DNA of 64,000 nt from Lycocorax pyrrhopterus obiensis. Taxonomy: Eukaryota > Chordata > Aves > Passeriformes > Paradisaeidae. Shown here piece by piece: positions 25,701-39,260 of the stretch. Each line of letters opens with the position of its first letter. Position 1 is the stretch's first letter. The stretch lies in contig JACSVZ010000002.1 of the NCBI GenBank assembly GCA_014706295.1, positions 51,486,717 through 51,550,716 on the forward strand, read 5' to 3'. The position numbers and the translations under genes were made by a program. Under the pieces are notes generated by a model. That model saw only the letters and a list, made by a program, of their open reading frames with translations. It ran no database searches and was not told where the DNA came from.

Positions 25701-28700
25701 CAGTTGATTATTTTGAAGACAGAGCATGCATATGTAAAAAAAAAGCCGAGTAAGCTTGCTTCTTTCTATCAAATGTAGATTAACATTACAAGTATGAAGG
25801 ATACATCCCTGCTCTCTAAAAGGTTTTCTTTCTCATCTAGGATTTTTTACCAAAACACTGAGTTCTATTTCTGCAGCTTGTGAGATTTGCCACAAAATCA
25901 AATTATTTTTTAATTATTAACTCAAAGCTAGGAACAACTGAGTTTTTATGCAATGTTTTTGCCAGACTGATTTGCCAGAAAAGTGAGCATCTTATTTTCA
26001 GCTTCAGGAAAGCAAGGCTTTGCTTCATAAAGCAGTGCCCTGAGACATCCTCCAAGGACCTGAATGCTTAGACTCAGGGGGTGCTCAATACTGCATTTTG
26101 TGCCATATTGGGGGGAAAAAAAAAAGTCTAAGATAGCTTTGGCAGCCTAGCTTCAGTAGTTTGAAGTTTCACATATTAACTGCCTCATCCAGAATTTTAA
26201 AGAAGTCTATAGTAAGGGCCATATTCCTGTCAAGTTGCTTCCAGAGGCGAAATGAGCTCATTTCCATTTTACTTCAGCTAACCCTACAGTCAATAAGCAC
26301 AGTGTAGCTGATTCTGTGCCACAGCAGCTCTCTGCCAATCTCCTATCCCTTCCTCAAGGCTTTGTGATTCCCAGGGCAACTGCATCAAAATCCAGCTGAA
26401 AACTGAATTCCAGACCTGAATGTAGCCAAAAACTTTCCAAATGCATAACAAGAAATCATGTCAGTATCTGAAGATCTATAAAATAACTACTGCTAATTTC
26501 ACGAAGACATGGTATTTCTACACAGTTTTAACAATGGAATTTTAGCATCAACTAGGCACCGTTTTGTTTTAAACAATAACTACTGATGTGAGCTGATGTT
26601 AGTTTGACAAAGGTTATACAAACTCTTTACCATATTCCCAAGCTTCTCTCTTGTCAACAGTTTTGCTTGCCTTCAGGATTCTTGCCTACGTCTTCTCCCC
26701 AGAGAAGTTAAGAAGAGTTCCGCCTTCCTGGGAATCCTGAGTTCCTGCAAGATCTCCACTAATGATTTTTTTTTTATTTGCCTTTTCTTGCTCCCTTAAC
26801 AATAAGATTCAGATTTCTTTAGAGGTGGATAAGAAAAATGAAGAGACTAGGGCATTTAATGATCATACTTGGCATATACAGAACAAGTATTTCATTCAAC
26901 AGAGGAGGAAGGAACTTCCAAAGGATAAAAAAGAGACCAAGCTCTCCATGTCTACAACGATCACGTGAGAAAACAGCGAGTTGACAGATTGTATTTCAGT
27001 TGCTCATTCATTTTCTTTGTTCTCAGAAAGATCTCAAAAAGCTAGCACATTAGTTCTATGTGTATCCCATAAAGACAAAAAAAAATTCCGGAATTCTTCT
27101 TATTTATGCACATAAAAGTTCACCTAATATTGATCTTGGTGCTTGAACTAGATGAGTGAAGTAACTAAATATCTATCCTATGGGATTTCTGCAAGACTAA
27201 TAGTTTAGCCAGATTCATACAGAAAACATACTTAACTATTTCCTATGCTGGCTCCCCCAAAAGGTTTATTTTTATTTAATAGTTGTATTCTCTGAAGAAT
27301 TTCTCTCTATGAAATATAATTCCTATTTTCTATGTTATAACGTGTGGTCAATCTTCCTATGGCCCCAGAAGGAAGGACTGCATGTCCTAACAGGTCTTCC
27401 TGATTGACAGCATACTTGAGGGTCTGTATAGACCATTTTCCTGCAATGTTTCTCAGTAAAAATGCCTGAAGTCTTTTCTACAATAAATCTCACAAATGTT
27501 TCACTTATTTTTTAAATGAAAGCCACCCAAAAGTTTCAGCAGAAAATTTCCCCAAACCCATTTAGCAGTATTATTTTAAAAATATTTTACAAATTGAAGG
27601 ATGAGCTTTCACCTTTTCAATATAAGCAGATGTTTAGGATAGTGCCCAGGGCTACAGGAGCACAAGATCAAGTCTGTATTTCACATGGGATCAGACAGAG
27701 CTGGTCATCTCATGCTATTTATTCCTAAAATCATATCTTTCTCATCCCAGGCCCTAATCACCAAGCTGTAGAGTCTGTTGCTCATTAAACACAACAGAGT
27801 TTTGAAACATTTTTGGCACAAGAGAAGAAAGCATCACCAAAAACACTCAGTGAGTTACACACGGATTGTTTGCAAAAGCTATGATTAAACTTCGAAAAGC
27901 AAAATCTATCATTTCTCCAAACACAGAGAAGATACTATTCAGATTTTGACCGAGGGCTGTTGCAAATTTCTATTTTGTTTTAAACTTGGTCAAAAATGCA
28001 CCCTTACAATGACTCATTGCAGTCTGAAGATGGAAAATAAACAGCCCACTGGAAATCTAGCTAAATTAAAATTTCCATCAACAGCAAATGTTCTTGTATC
28101 AAAATACTGAAAAAACATTTAAATTCAGTGCTTAAACTTACAAAGCTGTAATCCTCTGTATTCCTTATATATTTTGGTGGTATTGTTATTGCAGTTGTTT
28201 TAAAACACGCCTTCTTTGAGCAAGTCTCAATAGGGAAGAAAGCTGAAGGAAATTTCAAATAGCATGTTAAATAGGGAAAGCAGATACTCATCTATTCCCT
28301 CACGGAGCACAGTCAACACCAACAATAATAAAATTAAAAGTAAATTCCAAACATCCACCTCCCTTGCTTTACTTCTTGGTTCTTGTTGTTATCATCCTTT
28401 TTTTTTTTCCCCTTCAATATTCCTGTAAGTAGAAGAAAGGTTTTTGTAAGCTGTGGAAGGAAAAATAACCCATACACAATCCATATAAAGTCAGTGGGGG
28501 TGAGCAGATGCACAGAACAGTCCTGCTTATCATGCTGCAGAATCAGGACATATTCCTTCCTCTCTTATATTCTAATTGTCAGAAATATTTTATCAGATGG
28601 ATCTGTTCTATTTGTGATCTGGAGACAGACAGCATAACTGTTCTGCCTATTTATGTACTCTGCCATCTGACCATCTGAAGAATAGGATTCTAAATTTCTT

Positions 28701-29372
28701 CCATTACCTTACATGTAGGTGCCATGATTAGAATACCTCTTCAGGCACCGTATGATTGTATCTCTCAATTTTGTATTTTTTAAATCACACATTTAAATAA
28801 ATAGATGGAAATATATGCAGCATTTATTCACCTTAGTTCAATAATAATTTAGAAAGTGTCCTTTCTAAAGATAAGTCCTGCTGAAAGCTAAAGTTTTTGG
28901 AAGCATTTACCAACACATGGTTCCACATTATACCTGAAATAACTCAAGTACGCCATTTCATTCTGCTTGCACTTCTTTCAAACACATATAACCCAGAAGT
29001 TCTTACAATTTAGTTATCTAAAGTAATTTTGCTTGATCAGTTAACATTCACCTTGTCAGGAACTCACCAACCTGTACAACACAAAAATGATGATCCAAAC
29101 CCAGATTTTTACTTCCTTAATTCCTTTTCCTTTAAGCAAATGAGGCAGAATTGCAGACCCTACTTTCTCCTTTAAGAACCATGCTTTTTTCCTTATCATT
29201 TGTGGGTACTGGAAGAACTTCTTAACTTTTATTTGGAATTACACACTGATGACTTGAAAGGTCTTCTCTGAAAACTTCCCACACACACTCAACTGTAGGC
29301 ATGCAAACCTGTTATACGGGGGTCCTTAGAGCCCCCATAAAGACCAGAAGATATTTTTGCACACAAACAGAA
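22703..29372. other. Unique AT-rich non-coding DNA
   Basis: No gene or large repeat is recognised. Only short simple repeats are evident, for example the ATT tract at 24713. Short frames at 23186-23474, 25482-25772 and 26762-26968 show no family resemblance. Confidence 0.55.
24713..24733. repeat. (ATT)7 microsatellite
   Basis: Seven uninterrupted ATT units. Confidence 0.9.
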
Positions 29373-29558
29373 AATCAAATTACACAAACAAAATGTCTTT
29401 ACATTCAATCACTTCAGCTGCTTTTCCTACAAAGTTGTACAGGTACTTCAAAAGAGGAATCATGTGAAGAATACAATCGGAATAAGAGCTAAATATAAAA
29501 ATGGAAAAATATTTTTAAAGAAAACTTGTTAAAAATAGCAGAATCAGGAATTACATGG
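29373..29558 (+). repeat. Diverged direct repeat, copy A (unrecognised family)
   Basis: Shares collinear words with 30988-31176: 'aatcaaattacacaa', then 'cagctgcttttcctaca', then 'acttcaaaagaggaatc', then an A-rich stretch and finally 'aaaaatagcagaatcagg'. The order and spacing match copy B with substitutions and small indels. It is either a local segmental duplication or two insertions of an old interspersed repeat I do not recognise. No coding sequence is evident. Confidence 0.6.
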
Positions 29559-30129
29559 GTAATATTAAAAAGTTCAAATACACGCAACCAAAAAGTACAT
29601 TCTGCAGTAGGACAGTTATGTCAATGTTGGCTGTGTGCACAAACTTTTCTATTAATTATGGAAACATAGAGATAACAAGAACCAGGGAAGGGAGAAAGGA
29701 GTCTTGCATTACCTTCTCAACACTAAAACAGAAAATGAAAAAGAGATCGTCATTTTTGATTAATGTCTTAAAATGTTTTAATAGTTTGTGTCAAAATTTG
29801 GTATTAACCAAGTTTTTATACTGTTATAATTTTAGTGTAAGACAATAGTCCTAATAACAATAAATAAAAATTCAGGAAAATGTACCAACATACACTATAT
29901 TTACTGCTTTTCCTCCTCTTCTCTGATTTTTTTGTGTAGTAAATTCTACACACATGCACCACATACTACACCCACCACTAAGATAAAACCAAAAGGCTAC
30001 AGCAGGTCTCCTCAGAGGCTGTTAACAGTCCTTTGAGCTGTAACATGCCTATAGTAGTTTTGGACCCAGAGCCTCTGATGTAAACCTAGACAAGCTAGGT
30101 AGACTGCAGCAGACTGTGGTAGGCTTTGG

Positions 30130-30230
30130 AGGATTCATGGGAATTTACTGAGCATTCGCTTACAGCCATTTTATCCCACTGCACTCACATGCGCAATCCG
30201 ATTACAGATTGTAATGAAGGAAAAAATTCT
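30130..30230. promoter_or_regulatory. Small CpG/homeodomain motif cluster
   Basis: 'cacatgcgcaatccgattac' followed by 'agattgtaatg' brings an NRF1-like TGCGCA core and several TAATCC/GATTA-type homeodomain half-sites within about 30 bp, in an otherwise CpG-poor setting. It lies between the two repeat copies A and B. Functional status is unknown. Confidence 0.2.
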
Positions 30231-30987
30231 TTTTAATGTTTAACAGATGTTTTGTGGTTTTATCATGATTTTATCATCACCAGGCTAACTTAAATTATGG
30301 AGATCTCTCTTGCAGTCTAAGACTGAAACATACTTAATGCTCTTTACAGCCACAACACTTCGTTTAGCAACAGGTTAGATCTTGAACTTGGGATTTCCGT
30401 GCTGAGTAATCTTTACAACCACAAAGAGCAAAGATGTTGTTTTTTCTCATTGAAGAGTTCTGTTTCCATCTAGAAGTGCTCAAATTGTCATGTTTAATAC
30501 ATATACCACATTGCCACTTCTAGTGAAGCTATTTTCTACTTCTTCTATTAAACATTTATAAGAATAGCAGCCTATCAAATTTTTGTTTCCTTTTTGTAGG
30601 AACAAATGCACAGAGAGAAATAATTCACACTTGCTAGCCAGTGGCACTGCATGGGAAATCTCCCTCCATCCTCTCACAGCCACAGTGTAGACATAATTTA
30701 TTATTATAACATAATATTTGACAAATAATTTCCACAGAAAAACTTATAAAAAACTAATGAAAACCTTCAGTCTGTAAAGTTCAACCCAGATCTAAGGTCC
30801 AAAGCTATGAGAAAATGATGGATGAGTAGAAAAGTGTTGCTGTACTCTAGTGACAAAACCAGCTACTTTCCAAAATTTATTTAATCTGTGAAAGATAAAA
30901 CCGGAACAAGATAACTTATTGCACATGGCACTGCTCTCAAAGACTATCAGAGGCAGCAGAACTTAAAATGAAAATGTTTAACCAGGT

Positions 30988-31176
30988 AATCAACAAATTG
31001 CACCAATGGAGTCCCTTTAATTTGCACCTACTTTAGCTGCTTTTCCTACAGAATTCTACTGACACTTTGAAAAGGAACTGAAGCAAATAATCAATTGTGA
31101 ATGAGCACTAAAACTAAGAAAAGGGAAACAAATTTAAAACACAAAAATTTTAAAAAATAGCATCAGGAGATACAGG
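30988..31176 (+). repeat. Diverged direct repeat, copy B (unrecognised family)
   Basis: Second copy of the sequence at 29373-29558, about 1.6 kb downstream in the same orientation: 'aatcaacaaattgcacc', 'tagctgcttttcctacag', 'actttgaaaaggaactg', A-rich stretch, 'aaaaatagcatcagg'. Flanking sequence beyond these limits no longer aligns by eye. Confidence 0.6.
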
Positions 31177-32205
31177 ATTTTCTTACCACCAATACTAAAA
31201 ACCCCAGTAGTGTTCCTAATAAGTTGCCAGGTTTATCACAAGATTAGTTAATGCAAGTTTCACAGACAGGAATTCCAAGTTAAAAAATAAAAATCCTGTA
31301 TAACAGACAGTTCTTCTGTATTTTCACTGGTGAATGAGGAACATCAGGAAAAATACAAAACCATCAGCTAATTAAGAGTGAAAAAAATAAGAACACAAAC
31401 TTCAGTCTATATAAGAATCCAAGACATTATGGGGAAGGCCTCACTCCATACAGAAATACAAAAAAAACCCCAATAACCAACCTAAGAGCAAATCTCAGTT
31501 TGATTTTTGCACTTAGTATATGCTATTTTGGAGTGGGTTTTTAATTTTGGATTTGAGAGGAGTTTTCTTGCTATCGGCCTGTGCTAAGAGTTTCTGCAGT
31601 TCCTAGATCCAGTAGTAACAATATTTCAGCCTTCTCCATTGCAGACTAGATTTGCATAAGAATAGAAAAACTGTTCTCTAACCTGTGTGAAAAAGGACTG
31701 GAAAATATGAAAAGCAAACAGACAAAGTGGTTTGGACATTTCAATGAATCTGCAGCTCCATATGGAAAATTTTAATTACTGTAAAGCCTGGCAAATTGTG
31801 TTTCCAGAACAGGGGATGCTACAAAGTTGCACCTGTCAAAATTTATTATATTTGGCATACTCAGAAGAAAACAGGCACAACTTGGATAAGCAGTTTGTCA
31901 AAGTTTATCTGTGAAAAGACATATTGCTTGATAGAAGAATTTATTCAATAATTCATGTCTATAGTTTTCGAGGTAAATAAGATGTCTTCAATGAAATTCC
32001 AGTATTTGGAAACACTGGGGGCTGAATTTTTCTTTTATCTCTACTTTAGTAGTTCAAATTGGTGAAAAAAATGTGGGTTATCTCTCAAACTATCCCCTAA
32101 AGGTAGGCAAATACTCTTTACTTACAAAATTAATTCTAAACATAGCTTACATCAGAGGCAGACAGTAAATCTATGACACTATTAAGTTACAACTATAGTA
32201 ATTAG

Positions 32206-32226
32206 GTTTTTGTTTTGTTTTGTTTT
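32206..32226. repeat. (TTTTG)n pentanucleotide repeat
   Basis: About four units of TTTTG. Confidence 0.85.
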
Positions 32227-32694
32227 AACCAATTGAGCCCTAACTGCAGAAATCTATAATGGAGTCAGTTTTCATTGCATTTCTGAAGGTTTGGGTAAAG
32301 ATTAGCCCTTCTGTCATAAACACCATATTGTTAATACTATTAGAGGATCAGATTTTCAATAGAGGTGGGCTATGATCATGCAAACAGCTGAGCTGCAAAT
32401 GCACATGTAGCTGTACTGACTTCAGGGGAACTTTTATTAAGAACATGTATGTGTGCAAGATATTTTACATCTATGAGAAATCCATGCATTTTGTGAACAT
32501 GACCTGAGGAACACCATCACAACAATACCAGTACTTTCTCCTCACTATATCTTCTCTCAGGTGACAAGAGACAGCAGCATGGGAGCTCTGATTGTTCTAG
32601 GAGCAACAGCAGGATAACCAATTATTTTCTGCCAGCTACCCTTAAAAATGCTATAGCACCAGCAGAATTTCAATAGCATTTACTTGAAGGAGAG

Positions 32695-32717
32695 CACTAG
32701 TCCACTAGTTCCACTAG
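32695..32717. repeat. Three spaced CACTAG words
   Basis: CACTAG occurs at 32695, 32703 and 32712, giving a degenerate 8-9 bp tandem repeat. Confidence 0.6.
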
Positions 32718-33539
32718 AAATGGCATGAAACTAAAAAGAAAAGGGGGAAAGCTCAACCTCTTCACAGCTAATGTTTTCAGGTGTGTGCAGTCTCGTGAGT
32801 ACCTTACCATTTTCTCATACTACCCTATACTTGTTTCACATTCTCAGTGTTCTGCATAATCAGAAAAAAAAAATTATGTTTTTCATGTATGTCTAAACTT
32901 AAAAGGACTTATTTGAATTACAATTTTTCTTTCTTCCCACTCTCCTCCTCTGCCTTTACCACTTTTTCTTTCCAGTCTTTCCAAAATAATTTTTAAAAGT
33001 AGCTACAACTGAGAATTTTACCTAGGCCCCATTTCTAGGCTTAGCTGTAAATACAGCAAATCACGAGAAAAAGAGGCAAAGAACTGGATTTTAAAATTGC
33101 CTTCATAGATTTTGAATATATTTATGTGAACTTTTACTTCAACCATTTATATAAACTGTTCAGAATATTATTTGCAATAGTACCACACTTTCTATGGAAA
33201 ATGTGTTCTGCAAATTTATCCAACAGTGCTTTTTAGAAGACAATTCTACTGCATTTTAAAACACATGAATGCGAGAAACAAGAGGCTGTAGCAGCAGAGT
33301 ACAACCTCATTATTTATGAAGTCCCATGTGATATGGCCACTCTTCTCAGAGTCTGCTGAACCCACTTCTGAATTTGCCCAGCTCATCAAGATGCATCTTG
33401 CTCTGAAACATGAGTAGAACACACTTCATTCACAATGCAAGTCTTAATCTGTCACTTCTTAATGCTCCTTATGATTGTTTTTCCTCCCTGTTTAAATTGT
33501 TGAGAAAGGCATTTTGTCTTATTTTTCCCTACAACTTCT

Positions 33540-33920
33540 CCATACTTCCATTTCGTGTAAATGAAATATTTATGTGGCGATGTCACGTATGATTTGAGTC
33601 AGCGTCTGCTGAACTGTTATATGGCTCACTGACGTTATCAAACTGAGCAGATCTTCTGTTATCCTGAAACGCACAGACACAGGAGACACCATGTGTGTTT
33701 GTAAGTGCCAAATCTGGCTGCAGGGGCCATGTGAGGGCAACAAGACATTCACAGACACTGTAAAATAAAATTATTTTAAGAGAGTTATTTTAGAATGTTA
33801 CATTGGACAATAAAAAGAAGCAGAAGGAAAAATATATTTTATCAGTCTGAATGTAAGCTGCGGAAGAGCTGCTACTGTATTAATTTTTCCTTAGGGAATT
33901 TATAATCCACTTCAGTATTT
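33540..33920. promoter_or_regulatory. Candidate conserved non-coding element
   Basis: Contains CRE-like words unusual for the window (TGTCACGTATGA at 33581-33592, TGACGTTATCA at 33630-33640). A run of balanced-composition sequence follows, then A/T-rich homeodomain-type words (TAAAATTATTTTAAG, TATTAATTTTTCC). No open frame or repeat accounts for it. The call rests on composition and motif density only. Confidence 0.22.
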
Positions 33921-36900
33921 ATGTAGTTGAATTTTTCAAAAAGAACAAGTCACATAGAGCAAAGATTTCTTCTCTGAAAAAATTACCCTGTTTTGGATGC
34001 TATATTTAATTGAGAATTTGCTTTTTCTAATGTTGTTCTGTTGTTACATGACTGTGAGTGGTTGCAAAACGTTTGTGCTGTGGTAAGTTGCTATTCTCAA
34101 GCTGTCCTAATGCTTCTGGTAGTTTATAGGATTTTCAATGGTGCCCTGGTGTTTTTGCCTCCCCAGGTTGCAGCTCTTGAGGTAACACGATTTGTCTTTC
34201 ATGGCACACGAAGACATTTCTGAAAATATGCTTCTTTGAGGTGTCTCAAGAAACAAAGAATTAATCATCTCAAATCATCTACCATTTTAAAAATTCTTAT
34301 CTATAACATATTGCTGATTTTAATATGTAATCAAAGAAAATCCTTTTAAAGTACTAGATTTTAAATTCAAGGAGATCCTTTGAAAACACGTGGCATGAGT
34401 GAAACAGTGATTGTCTCTTTCAGGAAATAGCTAGTGTCCATTTAGGATATCAATTTTCTTATTCTTTTCTCAAACATAATGTCATTCCACAAGCTTGCAG
34501 CTCCCATTGGAGTTGACATATATCTGACTTTAGCCTGAGGGTAGCGATGCATTTTACATGTTGACGGCAGCCACAAGGATACAAACAGAAATGAAAACGC
34601 TTCTGAATCTTAGGATACACGGTTCAACATTAATAACAGCAGTCACTGTGTATCTCAAAGTCTTCCCTCAAAAACATGTCACACCCTTTTTTTTTAGGTA
34701 CCAACAAGAAAGACAAGAGCAACAGTTCATTCATCTTCTCAGTTTGTGGTTCATGTTCGTAAATATGAAATTCGAGGGAAAATAAAAGTACTCAAAAGCT
34801 CTGTTTTACCTTTCTCCAACTTAGGTTGGATTTTGTTGTGTTCTTGTTCCTAGCATCCCACTAATCCCCACACTCCTCTCATTACTCTTTTTTCTCAACA
34901 GTATTTTGCAGAGAAACTGTGGGACATGGAAGTCTGTACATAATCCACCATTTCTGTGGTGAGCATTTATATCTGTAGGACACTAAGGAGCCTGAAGCAT
35001 CTGGGTTCACCTTAGGATGGCAGGAAAGCAAATTTCCTCGTGAGGAAGGTTGCAATGCTGGGGGCCCACCTGCTTCCAAGCTCTTCAGCTCCCCTTCTTC
35101 CTTCCATGCCACTGCAACCTCACATGCCCTTACACCCTAGCCAGGTCTGTCTTGCTATAAAACAAGTTTAGCAGAAAAATCTTCCTAATCAGAATGATTT
35201 TTATGTATCTAAAGTTTTTACCTATTGTCTTGCCCTGACTCAGCAGTCACTGGCACATCATGCTTCAGTGCAGTCTGTGAGTTAGAAGATAAAAATGCCA
35301 TAAAACAAAGACATTACTACACTTGAAAGATTCCTGATTTGTACATCTGGCAAGGTCACTTCTGCTTTAAAAGCCTGACCTTGCATCCTTGAAGACTGTT
35401 CCCCTGTTCTTGACTTCACTGGCAGCAATCAAGATTAAGCTTTCATGAAGGTTGGTGTGTGCCAGTGTCACGCAGCTTAATAAACTTACTGAAGTTAATT
35501 TGATGTTCAATAGATGTCTGGGGTCACACTGCATCTGTAAGTAAAGCTGTGGTGTTTTACATGAACGTGTTTATTGGACATACCTTCACTTAAAAACTTT
35601 TTTTTTTTTAATTATTGTTCATTTTTAAGAGTATGGCTTCTATCTTTTTTAATTCACTTACAGAAAGCAAAGAAGTCAAATCAATGTACAAGGCATAAGA
35701 TCTGAAACATTCATGGGGATATACAAGTGCTGTAAGGAGTAATTTTTAATACTTTTAAAGAAAGTTTCTCTGTTTTCAGAGTTCATGAGAGAGTGGAGAA
35801 ACATAAAATTTTCAAAGGCAATATTTTTAAAAAGATACTTTTAAGTGCACATAAGGAACTCTTCTGAAGTAAAAATACCATATGTCAGTATAGACTTGTA
35901 TTAACATCACTGAGCTAAAAAAAAATCCAAAAAACATCCAAAATCCAGTTTCTCACTCTCTTGATTAACAGCTATATTACTTTATGAAAAAGCCTTCATG
36001 CAATTCAACTGAAACTTGTTCAGCACAAAGGTTTTGATCCAGTACAGCAGAACAAAACATTTTCTCATAACTACTCAGCGAGTAGTCCACTAAAGCTGGG
36101 AGAAATCTATATCCAGTTGAATTTTTACTAGATTGTAAACCCAAACCATGCAGAAAAATGGCAGAATTGAGTATTTGCTGTCATCAGCATGAACAAACAT
36201 TGCAACATCATCTCAGCACTTGCAAGCATAAAATGTGCTGGGATATCAAAAGGAGGAAAGCTACTAGCAAGGTGAAGAGATGCTTTATTTGCAATTTCGT
36301 GGGTGATAAAATATAGGCTCACTTGTACAACTACAAGTCCAGCAGATTCCCTTCTTTCTGGCATATTTTTTTTGGTTTTGTTTCAGTTACAAGTTTTCTT
36401 ACATTGTGTACAATGTGATTTCAATGAACAAATGCACTTACTCCAAAATATTTTTAGAGTAATTTCCTCTCTCTAGATACATTTAGCACTTGCAAAATGG
36501 ACTTTCCTGTCTGCATTAAGGAATATTGTACTTTATCCACAAAATAGAGAGGAATAATGCAGACTATGCCTTCAGTGTCCCCTTAATGGGCTCCTACTTT
36601 AATATATTGAAAAAACAATGATTTTTTTTCATATACAACATATTCAGCATATGAAATACTTTTGAAAGTATCAAGTTGTTTAACAGAAATTCTAAACGAG
36701 CACAAATGTTTCTAGGTGAGCCTGTTCTCACAGGAGCACCTGAGACAAAAAACTCAACATACAGAGCACTAAGGCTTCACTGAAATTTTCTTCATCCTGT
36801 ACTCTGTTACTTTGTTAATTACTTGACAATCTGAAATGGAGAAAGTTCTACTTTCTGATTGATCCTTAAAAAAAACACCAAAAGAAAACCCACCAATTTT

Positions 36901-38869
36901 CTGCTCAATTTGCCATTTTGTATGTAGTGCCAAGTAAAAATGAACATTACAATACAGAAAGACAGAATACAGCATACCCTCATCATTCGTAACATTTCAT
37001 GACATGGAAAGAAATCTGAGTTCTTTGTTAAACTTCATGGTAATAAAAAGTTGCAGTATAGTTGCTCCTTTAGGGAAATATTTGTAAAACAAATGCCTAT
37101 AACAATACTTCATCCTCTTCAGAATATTTTAGCAAAAACATTGAAACAAGACATTTCAACACATTTTGACAGCTATGGGTTTGGACTGCATTCTGTGTGA
37201 ACTTACAGTTTGCTTAAAGTTTATTGCACAATGCTACGAGAGGACAACCAGCCAATTAGCACTTACAGTGCAATGGCTGGAGTTCAACTTGTTAGCAAAA
37301 AAACCCACAAAAAGCCCTCTGCTGTCATCAACACCTAGTGTGGATGTCTGAAGCTGGAATTCAGAGTTAAGCAATCAGAAATAAAGGCACATGGAGGTTT
37401 TAGACAGGGCTGGAACCTACAAAAAACCTGAATGAAGAGATGACTTTGGCCCTGTTCTGAAGGTCTTTGCTAACAAGCTCTCTAAATGTGTTTTATCAGC
37501 AGTAAAAGAAAAGAGATTCACCCTAAAATAACTCCTGCAGCAGAATAGTGAACAGAGCAGTGATGTCACAAACCAGCACGTAGAATGACAGAGGTAAGTG
37601 TTCAAAAACTATATTGTTGCGTGATGGATGATCTCCATCTCATAAAAAAGTGGTGATGAAAAAAACTGGTTTGCAGTAAACAGAACTAAATGATTTAATA
37701 AATGGATGCAAAGTATGTGCAGACATACATGCTAATAAATATTTATAAACATATTGTTGTAGCTTTATTGCATGAGACATGGTAAAGCTCGACATGCTGA
37801 CATCCTGAGACTCTCCCTACACTTTGCTTCAGGTTTCTTATTGCTGCTGGAAAATTTTGAGGTATTTCCAGAGAACATTTCTGCCTGTTTTGCCCAGACT
37901 ACATTTTTCTGGCAGATCTTTTTGTGTTATTATCAGTGAACAGTTGGAATTCCAGTTTATTCATTCCAGCGATACCTCTAGAAGCAGATTTGTAACAGCA
38001 TTTTGTCCTTGCACAAGGCATTTCTCAGAGAGGCCAGCTGCAAATGGTAGTTCTGGAAGTAAGTTTGATTTTGCACTGCCACATGTCATCACTGAAGATA
38101 TGCCTGAATTATGTGGCTACATCAGATCAGTTTGAGGTCATTCATTCCCACTGGACTTTGTGCTGTGTACTTACAGGATGTCTCTAATACATTATTTAAA
38201 TTGTAGTGTCTAGAAACTCCAGCACTTCCAGGACCATGTAATATTTCTAGATTTATCCTATTTGGTATGAAATCTTTTGCCACATTTGATGGCTACCGTG
38301 CTTCTGCTCTCTCTTGTACAAGGACAACCTACCATTGCATGGCACCATTCTCCTACACGAAGGGAGTAAGTCCAGAATTAAGTACTTAAATTTCATTTTT
38401 CAAGTGTCTTGCTGGGCCTAACTTTATCAAAATAAACAAAATATGCTTTCCAGCATTTTTCCCATTGTTTTCACTGAACAGCAGCTAAATTTTCCTCCTT
38501 TGAAATACTGTTTCTTCATCAACAGCTATTGCTATGCTGTTTAAATAGCAGCTAGCTTTAGTGCATCATATCCTCTTTCTGAATTTTATGCTACTTCTCT
38601 TTTGTTTGTTTCAATTTCTTATATTTCACTTACATTATTTTTCTTCCATCTTTTGGATGATTACTTCTATTGCCTTGCCCTTCTCTGCTGCAATTAAACC
38701 CCCCCAACACTTACCGTACATCTCAGATGAATACACCTGGCAGCAGTCACTTCAAAGAAACTGCATCATCGATTAAGTCAGAGCAGCTGAGTCTAGCAAT
38801 GTAAATAGAAACAGAGCATATGTATACACACCACAAAACAAAAACAACCCCCAATCACAATCCTTTCAT
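33921..38869. other. Unique AT-rich non-coding DNA
   Basis: No gene or repeat family is recognised. A 103-codon plus-strand frame (37824-38135) has no protein-like features that I recognise and is treated as chance. Confidence 0.5.
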
Positions 38870-39260
38870 GTATTCAGCACAGCAATATGTTCAAATAAAA
38901 AAGACCATTAGCGTTTCATCACTAATGTTGTCAAAGCCTTTCATGGGAAACAAGCCTAGAAGAGTTTCTGTGCAGCAACCACACCAGTAGAGCTGGCAAA
39001 ATAATTATTGGAAGCTGCGGATCTTGAAATTGCAAGCAAGGGAACAGGAAGCGGCAGAATGATTGATTTTCTTTATTAATAGTGTCAGAGATATTGTTTT
39101 AATGCATCTTATCTTTATCTTAACCTTGGGATGTAGTGCAGTATTCACAAAGAGCATTCAGTGTAACTGTATCATAAAACGTGCATTACATTAGTGACAT
39201 GTAAGGTCAAGTACTAAAGATGCATGGTATAATAATATAGCCAATATATCAGAAGACAAG
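38870..39260. promoter_or_regulatory. Candidate enhancer-like block (ETS, PBX/HOX, paired GATA motifs)
   Basis: Within about 80 bp lie an ETS-type ACAGGAAGC (39044-39052), a PBX/HOX-type TGATTGATTT (39060-39069) and two abutting TTATCT words, the reverse complement of AGATAA GATA sites (39109-39114 and 39115-39120). A nuclear-receptor-like AAGGTCA half-site follows near 39207. The block has no repeat or frame. Motif clustering is suggestive but can arise by chance in AT-rich DNA. Confidence 0.3.

Larger units (their letters stand above)
31177..33539. other. Unique AT-rich non-coding DNA
   Basis: No gene is supported. Holds a (TTTTG)n tract at 32206-32226 and three closely spaced CACTAG words at 32695-32717. 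Confidence 0.55.

Noticed and set aside
37824..38135. 103-codon plus-strand frame
   Set aside because: Cys/Phe/Ser-rich random-looking translation with no recognisable domain.
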